From Macrocystis pyrifera (lineage: Eukaryota; Sar; Phaeophyceae; Laminariales; Laminariaceae): 64,000 nt of DNA. Of the stretch, positions 43,497 through 54,975 are shown in pieces (within the stretch, counting starts at the first letter, position 1; each line of letters begins with the position of its first letter). The translations under genes and the position numbers were made by a program. The stretch spans positions 3,906,001 to 3,970,000 of the forward strand of contig JASSKH010000016.1 of the NCBI GenBank assembly GCA_031763025.1. Direction: 5' to 3'. The notes under the pieces were generated by a model. The model did not search any database, was not told where the DNA came from, and worked only from the letters and a program-made list of their open reading frames with translations.

Positions 43497-43708
43497 TTAC
43501 GGGGGACCATAGTATATAGGACCTACGGTACACACAAAAACTTCTATTTTTCCCTATTTTTACTATTACGGAGGTCTATAGTTAACAGGACCTATGTCAT
43601 ACATAAACACCTATACATTTAGGTATTTTTACGAACAATCTTTGGTCCCGTTTACTGTGGTCCCTCGTAATAACAATATTTGGTTCTTTTTACTATGGTC
43701 CCCCGTAA
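43497..43708. mobile_element. Nested MITE-1 pair
   Basis: The outer element 43497-43708 is split at TTTTTAC-TA-ACAATATTT by a complete inner copy (43566-43670) with TA on both sides: the same internal site used in the 20.7 kb and 50.6 kb nests. Confidence 0.85.
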
Positions 43709-43849
43709 TAGTGTGTACCTGGTCCGGTATGTACAGTACCCGGGAGCTGGTATTTCATAGCTGTGCTGCACCTTTTGTGTCAGACAGTCGGGGAAGAGAT
43801 GACGATCGTTGATATTCGTGTGGTGTTTTTTTTTTTTTAGGGTAGCTTT

Positions 43850-44087
43850 GCTCCTTTTTCGCTGCATGTTCGCGAGTCGTCACTCTGACAGCATCCCAGA
43901 CAGCAGGCGTGTTCCTCTGCTGTGTGTTCATGACTACCGTGCGTTTCGTACGGTGCAGGCAGCGCTCCAGACGGAAGCCGCTGTGGTCAGCAGCCACGAG
44001 TTGGTTAGTGGTGAGAACGGGGGGAACTATATGCTGTAGTTGAGAGGATATACCCGCGGCCATGTTATTAATAATTTCAGTTTGCAC
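43850..44087 (-). CDS. Open frame, possible first exon, unknown protein
   Basis: Starts MQTEIINNMAAGISSQLQHI (second ATG in ACATGGCC context), continues VPPVLTTNQLVAADHSGFRL and CLHRTKRTVVMNTQQRNTPA up to EHAAKKEQS. It then enters an A-rich tract. Codon use is even and protein-like. The opposite strand is also open here, so strand is not certain. Confidence 0.35.
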
Positions 44088-44189
44088 GCTGATTGCATCT
44101 TGTGTGCGCCTTCTTCCTCTCGTGTATTTTTAGGCAGCCGAGTTTCGATATTTCTTTTTCAATAGTTTTTTTCTGGTCTTCATAGAGCT

Positions 44190-44421
44190 CCAGATTAGCG
44201 GAAAGCATGAGAGCGTGAGTTAGCTGTACATTCGATGAAAATCGACGAGCAGTGGGAATGCTGAACCCTATGCGCGATAAAAACTAAAGGCACGTACCGG
44301 GGGGGAGAAGGGACGACACCTGTGACCACGGCTTGTCCAGAAGATCGTCGAGGGTAAAACCTCCCACGAGTGGGCTGGAAAGTAAAAGTGATGAAAAAAA
44401 AAAAAAAAAAAAAAAAAAAAA
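44190..44421 (+). mobile_element. tRNA-derived SINE, 5'-truncated, poly(A) tail
   Basis: Body identical in layout to 45768-46076, without the tRNA head. It ends GGCTGGAAAGTAAAAGTGAT followed by a run of about 27 A. A 5' truncation plus a 3' A tail is the mark of target-primed retrotransposition. Confidence 0.75.
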
Positions 44422-44600
44422 GAAAAAGCACCCTTGTTTGTGTGACCACGGATTCCTTCGTTTGAGTCAATGTGAGAACAACAACAAACAACAATATACC
44501 CGGTGTGATATCCTAGTATTTGGGTCGCATATATTCCTACCCTATCGCTATTCCGATAAACAACCCTTATATAGCCTGTACCACGTACAGGTATGCCGAT

Positions 44601-44679
44601 CCACTCGTGGCGAAAATATAAGGACCGCTTGGGTTTGGTATTGATGTATAGAATGTTCTTTTATTTCCGGACAGAGCGG
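44601..44679. mobile_element. MITE-2 copy (hairpin)
   Basis: CCACTCGTGGCGAAAATATA with AGGACCGC ... TTATTTCCGGACAGAG. Confidence 0.55.
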
Positions 44680-44696
44680 CATCTGGTATATAGATA

Positions 44697-44810
44697 TTAC
44701 GAGAGACCACAGCAGTAAATAGGACCAAATATTGTTATTAGTAAAAATAGGGAAATATAAAGGTTTTTGTGTGTGTGCCGTAGGTCCTATGTACTGTTGA
44801 TCCTCCGTAA
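44697..44810. mobile_element. MITE-1 copy
   Basis: TTACGAGAGACCACAGCAGT at the left and GATCCTCCGTAA at the right, a more diverged member. Confidence 0.75.
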
Positions 44811-44865
44811 TAGTATTATGCTCTATTAATATCAACATCTGCGTCTCCTTGACCCTTTTTTTTCT

Positions 44866-44945
44866 TTTAGGGCTGGAGCCCCGTTCCGGGGACAAAACTA
44901 CTTGGATTTTTGACTGGTTTGTCCTCAAGTCGGGACTGCAGTACT
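44866..44945. mobile_element. MITE-3 copy
   Basis: TTTTAGGGCTGGAGCCCCGT ... TCCTCAAGTCGGGACTGCAG. Confidence 0.7.
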
Positions 44946-45405
44946 ACTGTAGAAGGGATATAGGCGGGTAGTATGAACACTGCTTTATGATATCATGTAC
45001 GTACCGGGTATATGGGTATGGAACTACAGCAGTAGTAGTGCCGGGTGTAGCACAGCAATGTAATAGCTGGAGTCAGTTGTGAGGGGCGTCTCTCGTCTAC
45101 CTGGTGTGTGCTACGAAATGGGTGGCGGTTCCGTCCGTTCCTGTGCAGTGCCTTTAGAATATGCCGCTGTAGTGTAAAAATGTTTATGGTGAGCAGAACA
45201 AAAACGATGACAGCAGTCGACGCACTGCTGTATGTACAGCTAAGACTACCAGCAAACACAGCAGCACACAAAAGTCGTGGGAAATAATGTCGAACTTACC
45301 CTCCGCCCTGCGATTGCGTGATTGCAACTAAAAACTAAGGTGTAATTGCCCAACTACCGGGGACGGCAAGGCAAAGGTAGGCACCCATAGTACCTGACTG
45401 GTGTG

Positions 45406-45582
45406 ATGTGCCCACGACTCGATCGAGAAGATCACCGAGTGTGTGAGCTCCTGCGGCTTGGGCTGAAGATGGAGAGGTTGGAAGTGACAGATGGTATATG
45501 GCGGTGCTTTGTAAAGAAGGTTGAAACTAGAAGCGCCCTGGGTGGTTGTATTTCAGAAGGGCAAGCAATCAATGCCACATAA
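45406..45582 (+). CDS. Small open frame, 58 aa, unknown
   Basis: MCPRLDREDHRVCELLRLGL then KMERLEVTDGIWRCFVKKVE and SALGGCISEG, TAA stop. Charged and helical, codon use protein-like, outside recognised repeats. Could be an exon. Family not recognised. Confidence 0.4.
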   Translation: MCPRLDREDHRVCELLRLGLKMERLEVTDGIWRCFVKKVETRSALGGCISEGQAINAT

Positions 45583-45767
45583 CGATGAGCTCATCGCGTT
45601 TTCCTGCACAGATGCACGCGTGTTGTATGATTGTAGTACGTACGTACTGGAAGGGCAGAGTTTACGAAGAATGACATCAATTACCGGTACAGTATACCGG
45701 GTATCACATATTACGATGTGGTACCAGTATTTTTTTTTCATTTATTTTTTTTATCATCACTTTTACT

Positions 45768-46076
45768 TTCCAGCCCACTCGTGGGAGGTTTTACCCTCGA
45801 CGATCTTCTGGACAAGCCGTGGTCACAGGTGTCGTCCCTTCTCCCCCCCGGTACGTTCCTTTATTTTTTGTCGCGCATAGGGTTCAGCATTCCCACTGCT
45901 CGTCGATTTTCATCGAATGTAGCTAACTCACGCCCTCGCGCTTTCCGCTTATCAATTTTTTATGCAAGAAAAAGTCCCTACGAGCATGCACTCGGTGAGA
46001 CTTGAACCCACGAAATTGATGTTGATAGGCACGCGGACCACCTATTAATACCAAGCCACCGGAGACGCCGGCAGTA
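45768..46076 (-). mobile_element. tRNA-derived SINE, full-length copy
   Basis: The minus strand begins with a tRNA-like head: box A TGGCTTGGTA..GG (interrupted by TTAATA) and box B GGGTTCAAGTCTC. The body follows, ending in an A-rich tail (GATGATAAAAAAAATAAATG). Copies at 1624-1880 and 44190-44421. Box A and B are RNA polymerase III promoter parts, which is how SINEs are transcribed. Confidence 0.75.
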
Positions 46077-47257
46077 TACCGTATGGTAGCTGAACAGACG
46101 GAAACAATAAGTAAGTCCAACTGCATGAATGTACAGCAAGTGGGTGCACCTATTCAAGAGAGAGAGGCCTAGATACGATAATTCATTCGGGACTTGACCC
46201 GTTTAGGGCCGCAGTGTCCAAGAACCTAAATTCAATTCTAATTCCAAGTAATTTGTCCCCCAAACGGCACTGCACTTCTACAGGAGTTAACCCTTTTACG
46301 ACCGCAGTCCCGTTTTTGACGGGAAAATTACTTAGAATTAGACTAGAACATATGTTGATGTATAAAAGTGCTGTGTTCATAGGGGTACGGGTAGCTGCAC
46401 CCACGTTTTGGGGGCGATTTGCTTTCGGCTCGTACGTATGATAAGCGATTCGTTTTGCAGTGACGGAAGGGTTGGTTAAGACGTGGCGATTTGTTTTGTG
46501 GTGAAAGGGTTCATTGACCCTATTTTTACAGCAGTAGGACTGCAGTCTCGTGTTGACGAAGCGGGTCGTCACATTCTGAGTAGTTTGTCCCCGAAACAGC
46601 ACTCTAGTCCTGTTAATAAAACGGTTCATTAAGTGGTGAAATCGGCACGTCCCGCCTCCACTACTGCTGTTCCTACTCTGTATTTGCCTATCGCAGAGAA
46701 GAGCAACCTGTAGTTCAGGGCGCTCATTTAGGCTTCTTCGTCACAGGGCGCTCTAAAACCGAGGTTGCCCGCTCTGTGTTCACGTTAGTGCTGGTGATGC
46801 GTTGAAAATCGCAACCGTGTAAGATAAACGCCGGGGTCTCAACAATTCCGCCGAAAGTCGCTACCATCCCGTTTGCAACTGGCGGAATTCTCTGCTGCTG
46901 CTGCTGCTGCTGCAGGCTGCTGCTGCTGCTGCTGCTGCTGCTGTACGTACGTATCTCGGAAGCCCTCTTCCTTTTTACCGTCCGTGAAAAGTAACCCCTG
47001 CTACAATAGAGTCAAGTAGGTTGTCCCTGATTACGTTGTGGTGCAGGTTCTAAGCAAATGTAACGTGACTCTTCGTTTTGCTCTGTCTCCTGCTGCTTCA
47101 CGCAGGTACAGGTTTGTGATCATCACAGCAGTAACAAGTACCTGGTATTATTAATAATAATAATAATAATCTTTTTTTTTGTTTTTTGATGTGTTGGTTT
47201 CCGATGCGGACGGGTCATCATTCATCTTCTACAACAGCGCTCTACTTACTCGTACTA
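46077..47257. other. Non-coding stretch with MITE-3 remnants and CTG repeats
   Basis: Two MITE-3-like half elements (46200-46345 and 46515-46620), a CTG/CAG run at 46890-46940, and TATTAATA motifs. No exon recognised. Confidence 0.5.
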
Positions 47258-47370
47258 TTACGGGGGGGGGATAGTAAATAGGACCAAATACTGTCAAGAA
47301 AAAAAGGTAAATATATAGGTTTTTGTGTGTACCGTAGGTCGCTATTAACTATTCGTATGGACCCCCGTAA
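47258..47370. mobile_element. MITE-1 copy with small insert
   Basis: TTACGGGGGGGGATAG at the left and CTATTCGTATGGACCCCCGT at the right, with an extra TTCGTA in the right arm. Confidence 0.8.
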
Positions 47371-47866
47371 CAGGTACCAGGCGACACTTCCATGTAGAAT
47401 ACCGATATTAATACAGCGGTAGCAGCAGCAGTACCTGCCTGGCGCAATGTAACAGCTTTAAGAAATCAAAATCGTCTATTAAAACCACGTATTAATAATA
47501 CTCCGATGAAACGTGTTGACCCCTCTGCAGCTCTGTGAGTTGACTGGCTACGAGTTTAAGTCGCCGACTACGCTATTGGTTGGCTAGGTATTACACTTGA
47601 TCGTTGGTTGGTAATCCGCGGAATTCTGTGCCTCTGCTTTTTTTGTACCCAACTGGCGCATTTTGTGGCTCGGATTGTGTGTGTTTTTGGTTGTTGGTTG
47701 ATGCTGGAAAAAATATGGCGGTTAGTTACCATGGTTGGCATGCTTCGCCACACCCGACTATATAATAACGACCCGTGAATTTGGGGGGAAAACTACTTGA
47801 AATTAGTGTGTGGTAATTTTGCACCCACGTTTTTTGGGGACGAAACTTACTCGTGTTGATACACTA

Positions 47867-47971
47867 TTACGGGGGACCATAGTAAATAGGACCAACTATT
47901 GTTAGTACAAATAGGAAAATATATAGATTTTTGTGTGTACCGTAGGTCCTGTTTACTATGGATCCCCGTAA
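47867..47971. mobile_element. MITE-1 copy
   Basis: TTACGGGGGACCATAG at the left and CTATGGATCCCCGTAA at the right. Confidence 0.85.
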
Positions 47972-48242
47972 TAAGAACTACTCGTGGTGTGGGATAGTCT
48001 TTTTGCACCCACGTTTTTCAGGGACAAAATATTTATTATTACCAGTACTACTGCTGTAGGAGGAAGTGTGGGATATTTGTTTTCACCCCCGTTTTAAATA
48101 CTCGAAAATAGTATGGGATCATTTTTTCACGCACGTTGTTTTGGAGACAATCATGTTAATACTAAAGTACGTACCTGGTAGGTATTAGTGCTGGATAATT
48201 TTTTGCACCAACGTGCTTGGGCCAATAAACTGCTTGACCTTA

Positions 48243-49054
48243 GACCTATGCCAATGGCAACCCGAAGTATCAGTAAAAAGTTTGAATTCCAAAGATACCC
48301 GCCAAAAAAAATTAGAACACGCTTCCTATGGGCACGTTCAGAAAAAAAAAAGTTCCCCAGTTTTGGAAAAGCCCGAAAAAAGCAAATCTGGGGCCGATGT
48401 TGGGCCAAGATCGGCCTGAGAAAAACTCAGGCCGATCTTTGGTTCGAAGCGGCGAGATTCCGAGTCCTCGACAGACATGGACCGACAAAACCAACGATTG
48501 CGCCATGAATTCTGAACGGAGTGCGCTCGTTAGGGGCTCCGACCCACCCTTGGGTCACCGTCTTCACACAATGGCCAGTGACGTGCGGCGGGCGCTGGCC
48601 AGGCATACGATAAAAAAACAAATAGCCGCTGGTGTGTACAAAACAGAAGACAAAATTTCTCGATCTGTCTCGAATGGCAAAAAACAGGCTTTTTTCAGGT
48701 TTGGGGGGATACCGCAGGACGCCGCCGGCAAGCTCTCGCCCCCTAGAGCATGTATTCACTTTCTATCTTCGATGCCGTCATCTATACTCGTTGACCTTGC
48801 CCGGTACCAAGCGGGTTGGCCTTGGGCTGAGTCTATATCGAGATCGAGCATCTATCGTCGCACGAGCTGATTTTTATCAGCGTGTTGACAATTTGCAACG
48901 AGAGAAAACAAATTGCGCCGCCTGCAGCCGTTGGAAAAAAAAAAAAAATCCCTTTTTTCCCACAGCGGCGGTACGAGGATATTTTCGGCTGTTTTTTCAA
49001 AGCAATATTTTTGAAAAAAAACTTTCGGATTTCGCGTTTCCATTGGCATAGGTC
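48243..49054. mobile_element. GACCTATGCC element, copy 2 (~812 bp)
   Basis: GACCTATGCCAATGGCAACC at the left and TTCCATTGGCATAGGTC at the right, with direct TTA duplications (48240-48242 and 49055-49057). This is the cleanest copy, inserted into the minisatellite. The 3-bp TWA target suggests PIF/Harbinger. No transposase. Confidence 0.75.
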
Positions 49055-49479
49055 TTAGGGTTGGATCATTTTTATTTTTTTCGCCCACGTTTTTTTTGGG
49101 GACAAACCTGTTTGGTATTATTGTTTGCACCCACGTTTTCGGGGACAAACTACTCGAAATTAGTGTAGGATACTTCCACTCACGTTTTTTTGGGACAAAT
49201 CAACACTAGAAGTTGACACTATGAGTTAGTTAACTTGGACCTATCACTAGGAGTTAGTGTGACACATTTTTTTTTTCATCCGCTTTTTTTATAGCAAACT
49301 ACTTGGGTTTACTATGGGATAATATTTGCACCCACGTTTTTCGCGAACGAACATGTTAAAACCACATTAGGAATTGGTGTTGGATCATTTTTTGCACCCA
49401 CGTTTTTGGGGACAAACTACTTGGATTCACTATGGGATAGTTTTTGCGCCAACGTTTTCTGTGGACAAAATATTACCGC

Positions 49480-49710
49480 ATAAGACGCATGATAGCACAC
49501 CCCCTGTGGTAAATTTCCGAGCCAATTTTCTCCAAATCAAGGGGCGCACGCACAAACAAGTAGTGGTTTCGGACGTATTACCTCACGGAGAACTTTCCGT
49601 GTAAGACACATCTCTCCGCGTTTGCGCTCTCCCCGTTGTCGAGAGATGCACTGTCTCGGCAATTCTCTAGAGGGGGTGTGGTAATATCACCCTAGTGTGA
49701 TACGGTATCG
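49480..49710 (-). mobile_element. Family H element, reversed
   Basis: ACACCCCCTGTGGTAAATTT, CCCCGTTGTCGAGAGATGC and GAGGGGGTGTGGTAATATCA. Confidence 0.55.
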
Positions 49711-50582
49711 CCAGGAATTAATGTGAAATGAATTAAACGCGTTTTTTTGGGAAACATTTACTCCTTGAATTTTCTGTGGGATGCTTTTTGCACCCACGTG
49801 TTTCGGGGCGAACAGAATACTTGGAATTAGAGTGGGGCCGTTTTCGCAGTACGTACGATGTATACGTACGTATATGTCGTAGTATCCCACGCAGCTTGCA
49901 GATATGAGTTTCGACAAAATCCTCGATCGCACAGCCGTCGTTTTTTTATTTTTATAATACAGTACCTGATAGATGTATACATATATATACGAAGAAAATA
50001 AAAAGCCGAAGCTGTGAGATCGATAAATCACTCAGAACTCATACTTGCAAGCTTAAGCTTGGTGTGAGAATTCGATCTATTAATGGAAGGTTTGCAGGTT
50101 ATTATGATAGAGGGGTCAACCAATGATTTCGTACAGGTTCGAAAGCAACGAATTCGCTACCTACCTAGCTAGTGCCAGGCATATGCCATCAAAGGCGACT
50201 ACAGCAGTATATACCTGGTATCCATGCAGTGCGCGTTGGTTGTTAGGGACACCAACACAACCCCCTCGGGCGATTTTAATGCAGCTGCTTTTCTCGAGAA
50301 CGGAGAGAGTGCAAAGGCCGAGCGTTGGTTTGTGCGTCCTCGAGGGAAAGGTCTCGAGACGAGATGTCCCCAAAGCCAGTATTTTTGTTGTGTGTGCCCC
50401 GCCCTCCTTGTTTTTTTAGAAAACCGGCTCGGAAACGCATCCCAGGGGTGTCTGCTTATCTTGCGTGGTACCGGTATACGGTACTTGGGTTTTCGTGCGT
50501 GATCGTTTTTGCAGTAAGCCACGAGGGTTATATAACCCTTTTAGAACCGCAGTCCCGTTTAGGGGACCAGCCGCTTAAATTT

Positions 50583-50804
50583 TTACGGGGGACCATAGTA
50601 AAAAGGACCAAATATTGTTATTACGTAGGACCAAAGTAAATAGGACCAAATATTGTTATTAATAGCAAAAATACCTAAATACATAGGTTTTTATGTATAC
50701 CATAGGTCCTATTAACTATAGACCCCCGTAATGGTGAAAATAGGTAAATATGTACATAGGTTTTTTTTTGTACCGTAGGTCCAATTAACTATGGTCCCCC
50801 GTAA
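50583..50804. mobile_element. Nested MITE-1 pair
   Basis: Outer 50583-50804, inner 50621-50731. The junctions AATATTGTTA|TTACG and GTAA|TGGTGAAAATA put the inner copy at the same internal TA as in the other nests. The left arm of the inner copy is degraded. Confidence 0.8.
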
Positions 50805-50985
50805 AATCCCGTTTTGAGGACAAGCCACTTAAAAATTAAGTGGTTCGTCCTCGAAACGGAACTGCAGGACTACCGCAGTCCCGTTTTCGTCCTTTTCGGG
50901 ACGAACCACTTGAAATGTTTACTCAAGTGGTTTGTCCCCAATTATTTCTTGTCCTCAAAAGGGGACTGCAGGACTAAAAGGGTGG
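50805..50985. mobile_element. Tandem MITE-3 copies
   Basis: Two palindromic units back to back: CCCGTTTTGAGGACAAGCCA ... TCCTCGAAACGGAACTGCAG, then CCGCAGTCCCGTTTTCG ... AAAAGGGGACTGCAGGACTA. Confidence 0.7.
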
Positions 50986-51570
50986 GTGACGGTGGTGTAC
51001 CCACCCCGTGACAAGCCGATCCATGTGGTCTTTTGTTGTCTTTTGCTACTGAAAAAACGATCCCGCGCTGATTCCAAGTAGTTTATTTTGCGCGACAAGC
51101 CGATTCGCCTATACCTGGCGTTGTTGGCGCTTGAACCGGACGGTGTTTCGAATGGGTACGCGCCACTGCAACACGCCTCTTGGGACTGCATTCTCGTTCA
51201 GGAGACATGGTACTTGGAACTAAGAGTCAGATGTGGCAGGTGTGTGTATGTGTGTTTTTACGTACACTGCGGTACTGAAATAAAAGGGTTGAGGCTGCTT
51301 GTTGTGCCTTCCTATGGTCACCAAAGATCCACCGTGAAAAAGCGTACACAAGCAGCGCCGCGACCTCTTTTCACTGAGACGGGAGGAATACATCTCGAGG
51401 CCCACGCGCGCGCGCGCAGACACTCAGCCCACTGAAAAGATTCAAGATTCGCATCCATGTTGTTATACCAGTTCACACGCTGCAGTCGTTTTCCTGGTGA
51501 CTCGGCGATGTTTTCCCACATGTATCACTCCTCTTCTCTCTGACCTGGAAAAACGTGTACGTACCAGTGT

Positions 51571-51638
51571 GTCTGGACACGTAAGGACCGTCTGCCTATT
51601 TATGTATACGTGCTAAGACCGTCATTACATTGTCCGGA
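51571..51638. mobile_element. MITE-2 copy (hairpin)
   Basis: GTCTGGACACGTAAGGACCG ... AGACCGTCATTACATTGTCC. Confidence 0.6.
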
Positions 51639-51643
51639 AAGGG

Positions 51644-51868
51644 AGATCACACGGGTGGTAGGATAACACACCCCGTAGGAAGCTTTCTTTTTATCGACAA
51701 CAGGGAACGTGCAAACGCCGAGCGGCATGTCTATGGAAACGTCTCGACGAGACCTTCGCAAACAAGCAGCCATTCCCGTTGTCGTGTGCGCCACCTGGTT
51801 TTGGGGAAAAACGCCTCTGGAATCCATCCCAGGGGGTGTGCTGTCTCATCACCCGGGTGACAGTGTTG
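51644..51868 (+). mobile_element. Family H element
   Basis: GATCACACGGGTGGTAGGAT, AAACGCCGAGCGGCATGTCT, GGGGGTGTGCTGTCTCATCA and CCCGGGTGACAG. Confidence 0.6.
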
Positions 51869-52324
51869 AACGGCGTTGTGCTATGGCAGACAACACAGTA
51901 GTACTATTTGTAGATTATGGTTAAGCAGAGTTATTTGGCAGACAACACACGCTCTATTTTGCAGATTACACCACTTTGTGTCGGGAGTATTTTCCCCGTT
52001 TGATAAGTGATACGGATCCGAAGAGGTGGTGATATTACCGGCGGGAGTGACAGCAGTGTGGAAGCGAACGCGAGCGACCAACGAGTGCGTTTTTGAACGA
52101 CAACAACCAACAACGATATCAACGGCAGTAATGTTGCCGACATGAACAACGACAAGCAACGTCGGCGACATCAACAGCAACAGCAACAACGGCCATGTCA
52201 GGCACACCGACGACGACAATGACAAGAAACCGTATCAGTCGAAAACAGTGAGAACAGCAGCAACAACCTCAACAACACCTACGAGATCAACATCAACAGC
52301 AACGCAACAACAACAGCAACGCAA

Positions 52325-52328
52325 CAAC

Positions 52329-52375
<47 letters not shown>

Positions 52376-52531
52376 TATTACGGGGGTCCATAGTTAATAG
52401 GACCTATGGTATACATAAAAACCTATATATTTACCTATTTTTACTAACAATATTTGGTCCTATTTACTATGGTCCCCCGTAAATAGTAGTAGTAGTAGTA
52501 GCAGCAGCAGTAGCAGCAGCAGCAGGAGTAG

Positions 52532-52567
<36 letters not shown>

Positions 52568-52660
52568 CAGTAGTAGTAGGAGCAGGAGCAGCAGGAGCAG
52601 TAGTAGCAGCAGCAAATGCAGTAGTAGCAGCAGCAGCGTAGTAGCTTTAACAGTCGCAGT
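52325..52660. repeat. TAG/CAG microsatellite with a MITE-1 inside
   Basis: A (TAG)n tract from about 52328 is split by a complete MITE-1 (52378-52482: TTACGGGGGTCCATAG ... GGTCCCCCGTAA) and continues as TAG/CAG/GAG triplets to about 52660. The TA in each TAG repeat is a ready target. Confidence 0.85.
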
Positions 52661-52974
52661 CGAGGGATAACACGTGGCAGCAAGTAAAGTTGTGCTTCGA
52701 AGTATAGAAAGTTGGAGCGGGTGGGACAGCAACCACAACAACTGCAACGGCAACAGCAGCAACAAAAATCAGCGTCGACAGCAACGCCACACGAACAACG
52801 ACAAAAACGGTGGTAGTAGTACTAATAGTTGTGGTAGTAGCAGTAAGAAGCAGTGCCGTCAATAATTACGGTAATCGTAGCGGCAAGTTGGTTGTGTGGA
52901 AAGTTGGACCGGATGGGACAGCAACCATACAACTACAGCAAAACCACCACAGCAACAACAAGCAACAGATTCCT

Positions 52975-53212
52975 ACGTCCATGATCTAGATATTTCAGAG
53001 CAGATGCATTCCCGATCTTGTATGATCTAGCTCGTGTCGCCGGGTGGGAGCCGTGTAAGTATCTGTCTAATCTAGCACAAGTTTTCGGGTTGGATCTGTA
53101 CTGTACATATCCCGCACAACGCTTCATCTAACGGCAGGTTAGGATCTAGATGATCTATCTGTAGGCAGATCGTGATCTATCTGACCTGTCCGACGTGTGA
53201 AGCCCTTGTGGG
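52975..53212. mobile_element. Family D repeat (AGATC-rich)
   Basis: TCCATGATCTAGATATTTCA, TGTATGATCTAGCTCGTG, GGTGGGAGCCGTGTAAG and GATCGTGATCTATCTGACC. Same order as 61810-62095. Confidence 0.6.
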
Positions 53213-53299
53213 ACTCACAGCGGGTGTAGCGACCCAGAAACGAACTATTAATAATAAAAAAAGCGACAAAGTGTTATCTCTTATCAGCCTATATTTTGA

Positions 53300-53550
53300 A
53301 AGATTGTCCGGCAGTCCGTCAGTCCGGCACTATGACTGCCGCCTTCCCGTGTCGTAGACCCGCCCCATTCCCCCGAAGGGTGATGCTCTCCCCGCCCCGA
53401 AGCTCACGCGTTTCAGCCACGTCCGGTACCCCGCCCGCGTCTTTCCCAAAGCTGGAGCTAGGGGTTCGCAGCGCCCTCGATGGGGTCGGCTTGGAACTTT
53501 CGGAGATCTTCCCGGCGTGGACCATGTGGTACTTGGTGCATATAATATGA
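53300..53550. other. GC-rich coding-like block, strand uncertain
   Basis: Both strands are open. The plus frame ends ALDGVGLELSEIFPAWTMWY; the minus frame reads MVHAGKISESSKPTPSRALR and beyond. Composition and lack of repeats suggest a real exon, but I cannot choose the strand and no clear splice sites decide it. Confidence 0.3.
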
Positions 53551-54719
53551 TACTGGTACCGGGTATCTTGAATTTATTCTGGTAGGGACTCAGTCTTGGC
53601 TGCTTTTCGATTCAGGTTCGAGTTCCGAAAATCCTGTTGTTGCCGTTTGCCGTTCGCTTTTGTGTTCTGGACTGCTTTATATTGAATTGAGTGTGGAAGC
53701 GGCTGTCTCTCCCTCTCTCCTCCGTCTCTCGGTTACTATTAATATTACCCTGTAGTTGTACGTGACACGCACAGAAAACGCCCCCGCTCCGGGGAGTTTT
53801 TTTCGAGCTGATTTTCTCGACGGTGGGGAGGAGGGTGCAAAACGCGAACAACAGACAGGTAGATGCGTCTGCGACGAGCCCCTTGCTTGCTGTGGAGAAA
53901 TCTGGCTGAGAAATTTAGCCAACCAGGGGGTGTGGAATCTTCCGAGTTATTACACGGTAAAAAAAATGTAGCACGAGCAAACCGCGCCAACGGTTCATGG
54001 ACGCTCGATGGCTGCTGCAAGGGTTTTCATGTATCGTGATGTTATTAGGCGGCGACCGTTGCGCTTTGCTTTTTTATACAAGTATGGGTGTGACGTATCG
54101 TACTTCGTATAATATCACCCTGTCCTTGATTGCAAGAAACGTTTGTATTGTTATAATTTCATCCGAACGCACATGATACTTGGGGCCAGAGGGATGGTAC
54201 ACGAGTATCATTAATATTAAGCAGCGTGAGCGATATATATATATACATTGGTCCTCCTCTGTCTCAGTCTGTGACGACGGAATCAGTATCTCTCTAGGAT
54301 AAGGAATCAGGACGGACACTGGGTGTACTGATGAAGCTGGGTAGAAAGGACGATTCAATGTGAAGACAGCAACAACAACAACAACAACAACATATACACA
54401 CACCATATACCCTGGTACTTCATACTCTCGAAATGTCGAACATTCGGTACGTACGAGTACATCGTCTCAGCAACAACAAAAATGATGCGTCGCCTCAAAA
54501 GCGTTTTTTCGACGTTCGATACATTGCGGTATCATACATTTCGAACGTGTTGTATACCCTCCACCCTCCCACACCCCCTGGAATCCCCGATTTTTTTCAT
54601 TTTTTTTTAATGCTCCGCTGCATGCTGCTACTGCACGGACAGCAGTTTCCAGGTTCGACGTATCATAACTGGTATCATATAGACCATCGAAACTATTCAC
54701 ACATTGAACAAGTCATGGC

Positions 54720-54975
54720 CTATCTACCTACAGAAGATCACCTAGATCCTAACCTGCAGCTGTGAGGTGCTGTGAGGGATCTGTACCGTACAGATCTAAC
54801 ACAGTAAACATGTGCTACACAGATCATGCAGATGATACGGCTCCCAGCCGGAAACATGAGTTGTTACATAGATAATACGTACAAATCAGGGATATCTCTG
54901 CCCGGAATATCTAGATCAGGAAGTGGGGATCTGATCTATCTGATCTGCAGATTATCTCTCCGGAGTGTGAAACCG
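54720..54975. mobile_element. Family D repeat (AGATC-rich)
   Basis: AGATCACCTAGATCCTAACC, CACAGATCATGCAGATGATA, TCTATCTGATCTGCAGATT and CCGGAGTGTGAAACCG. Confidence 0.55.

Larger units (their letters stand above)
47780..49830. repeat. Interrupted minisatellite derived from MITE-3
   Basis: About a dozen units of roughly 60 bp, CACCCACGTTTTTGGGGACA then AACTACTTGGAATTAGTGTG and GGATAATTTTTG. The GGGGACAAACTACTTGGAAT part equals the interior of MITE-3. It is interrupted by a MITE-1 (47867-47971), the 48243-49054 element and a family H copy. Confidence 0.65.

Noticed and set aside
45990-46075. Functional tRNA gene
   Set aside because: Has box A and B similarity but no closed acceptor stem, is fused to a dispersed body with an A tail, and recurs elsewhere: a SINE head.
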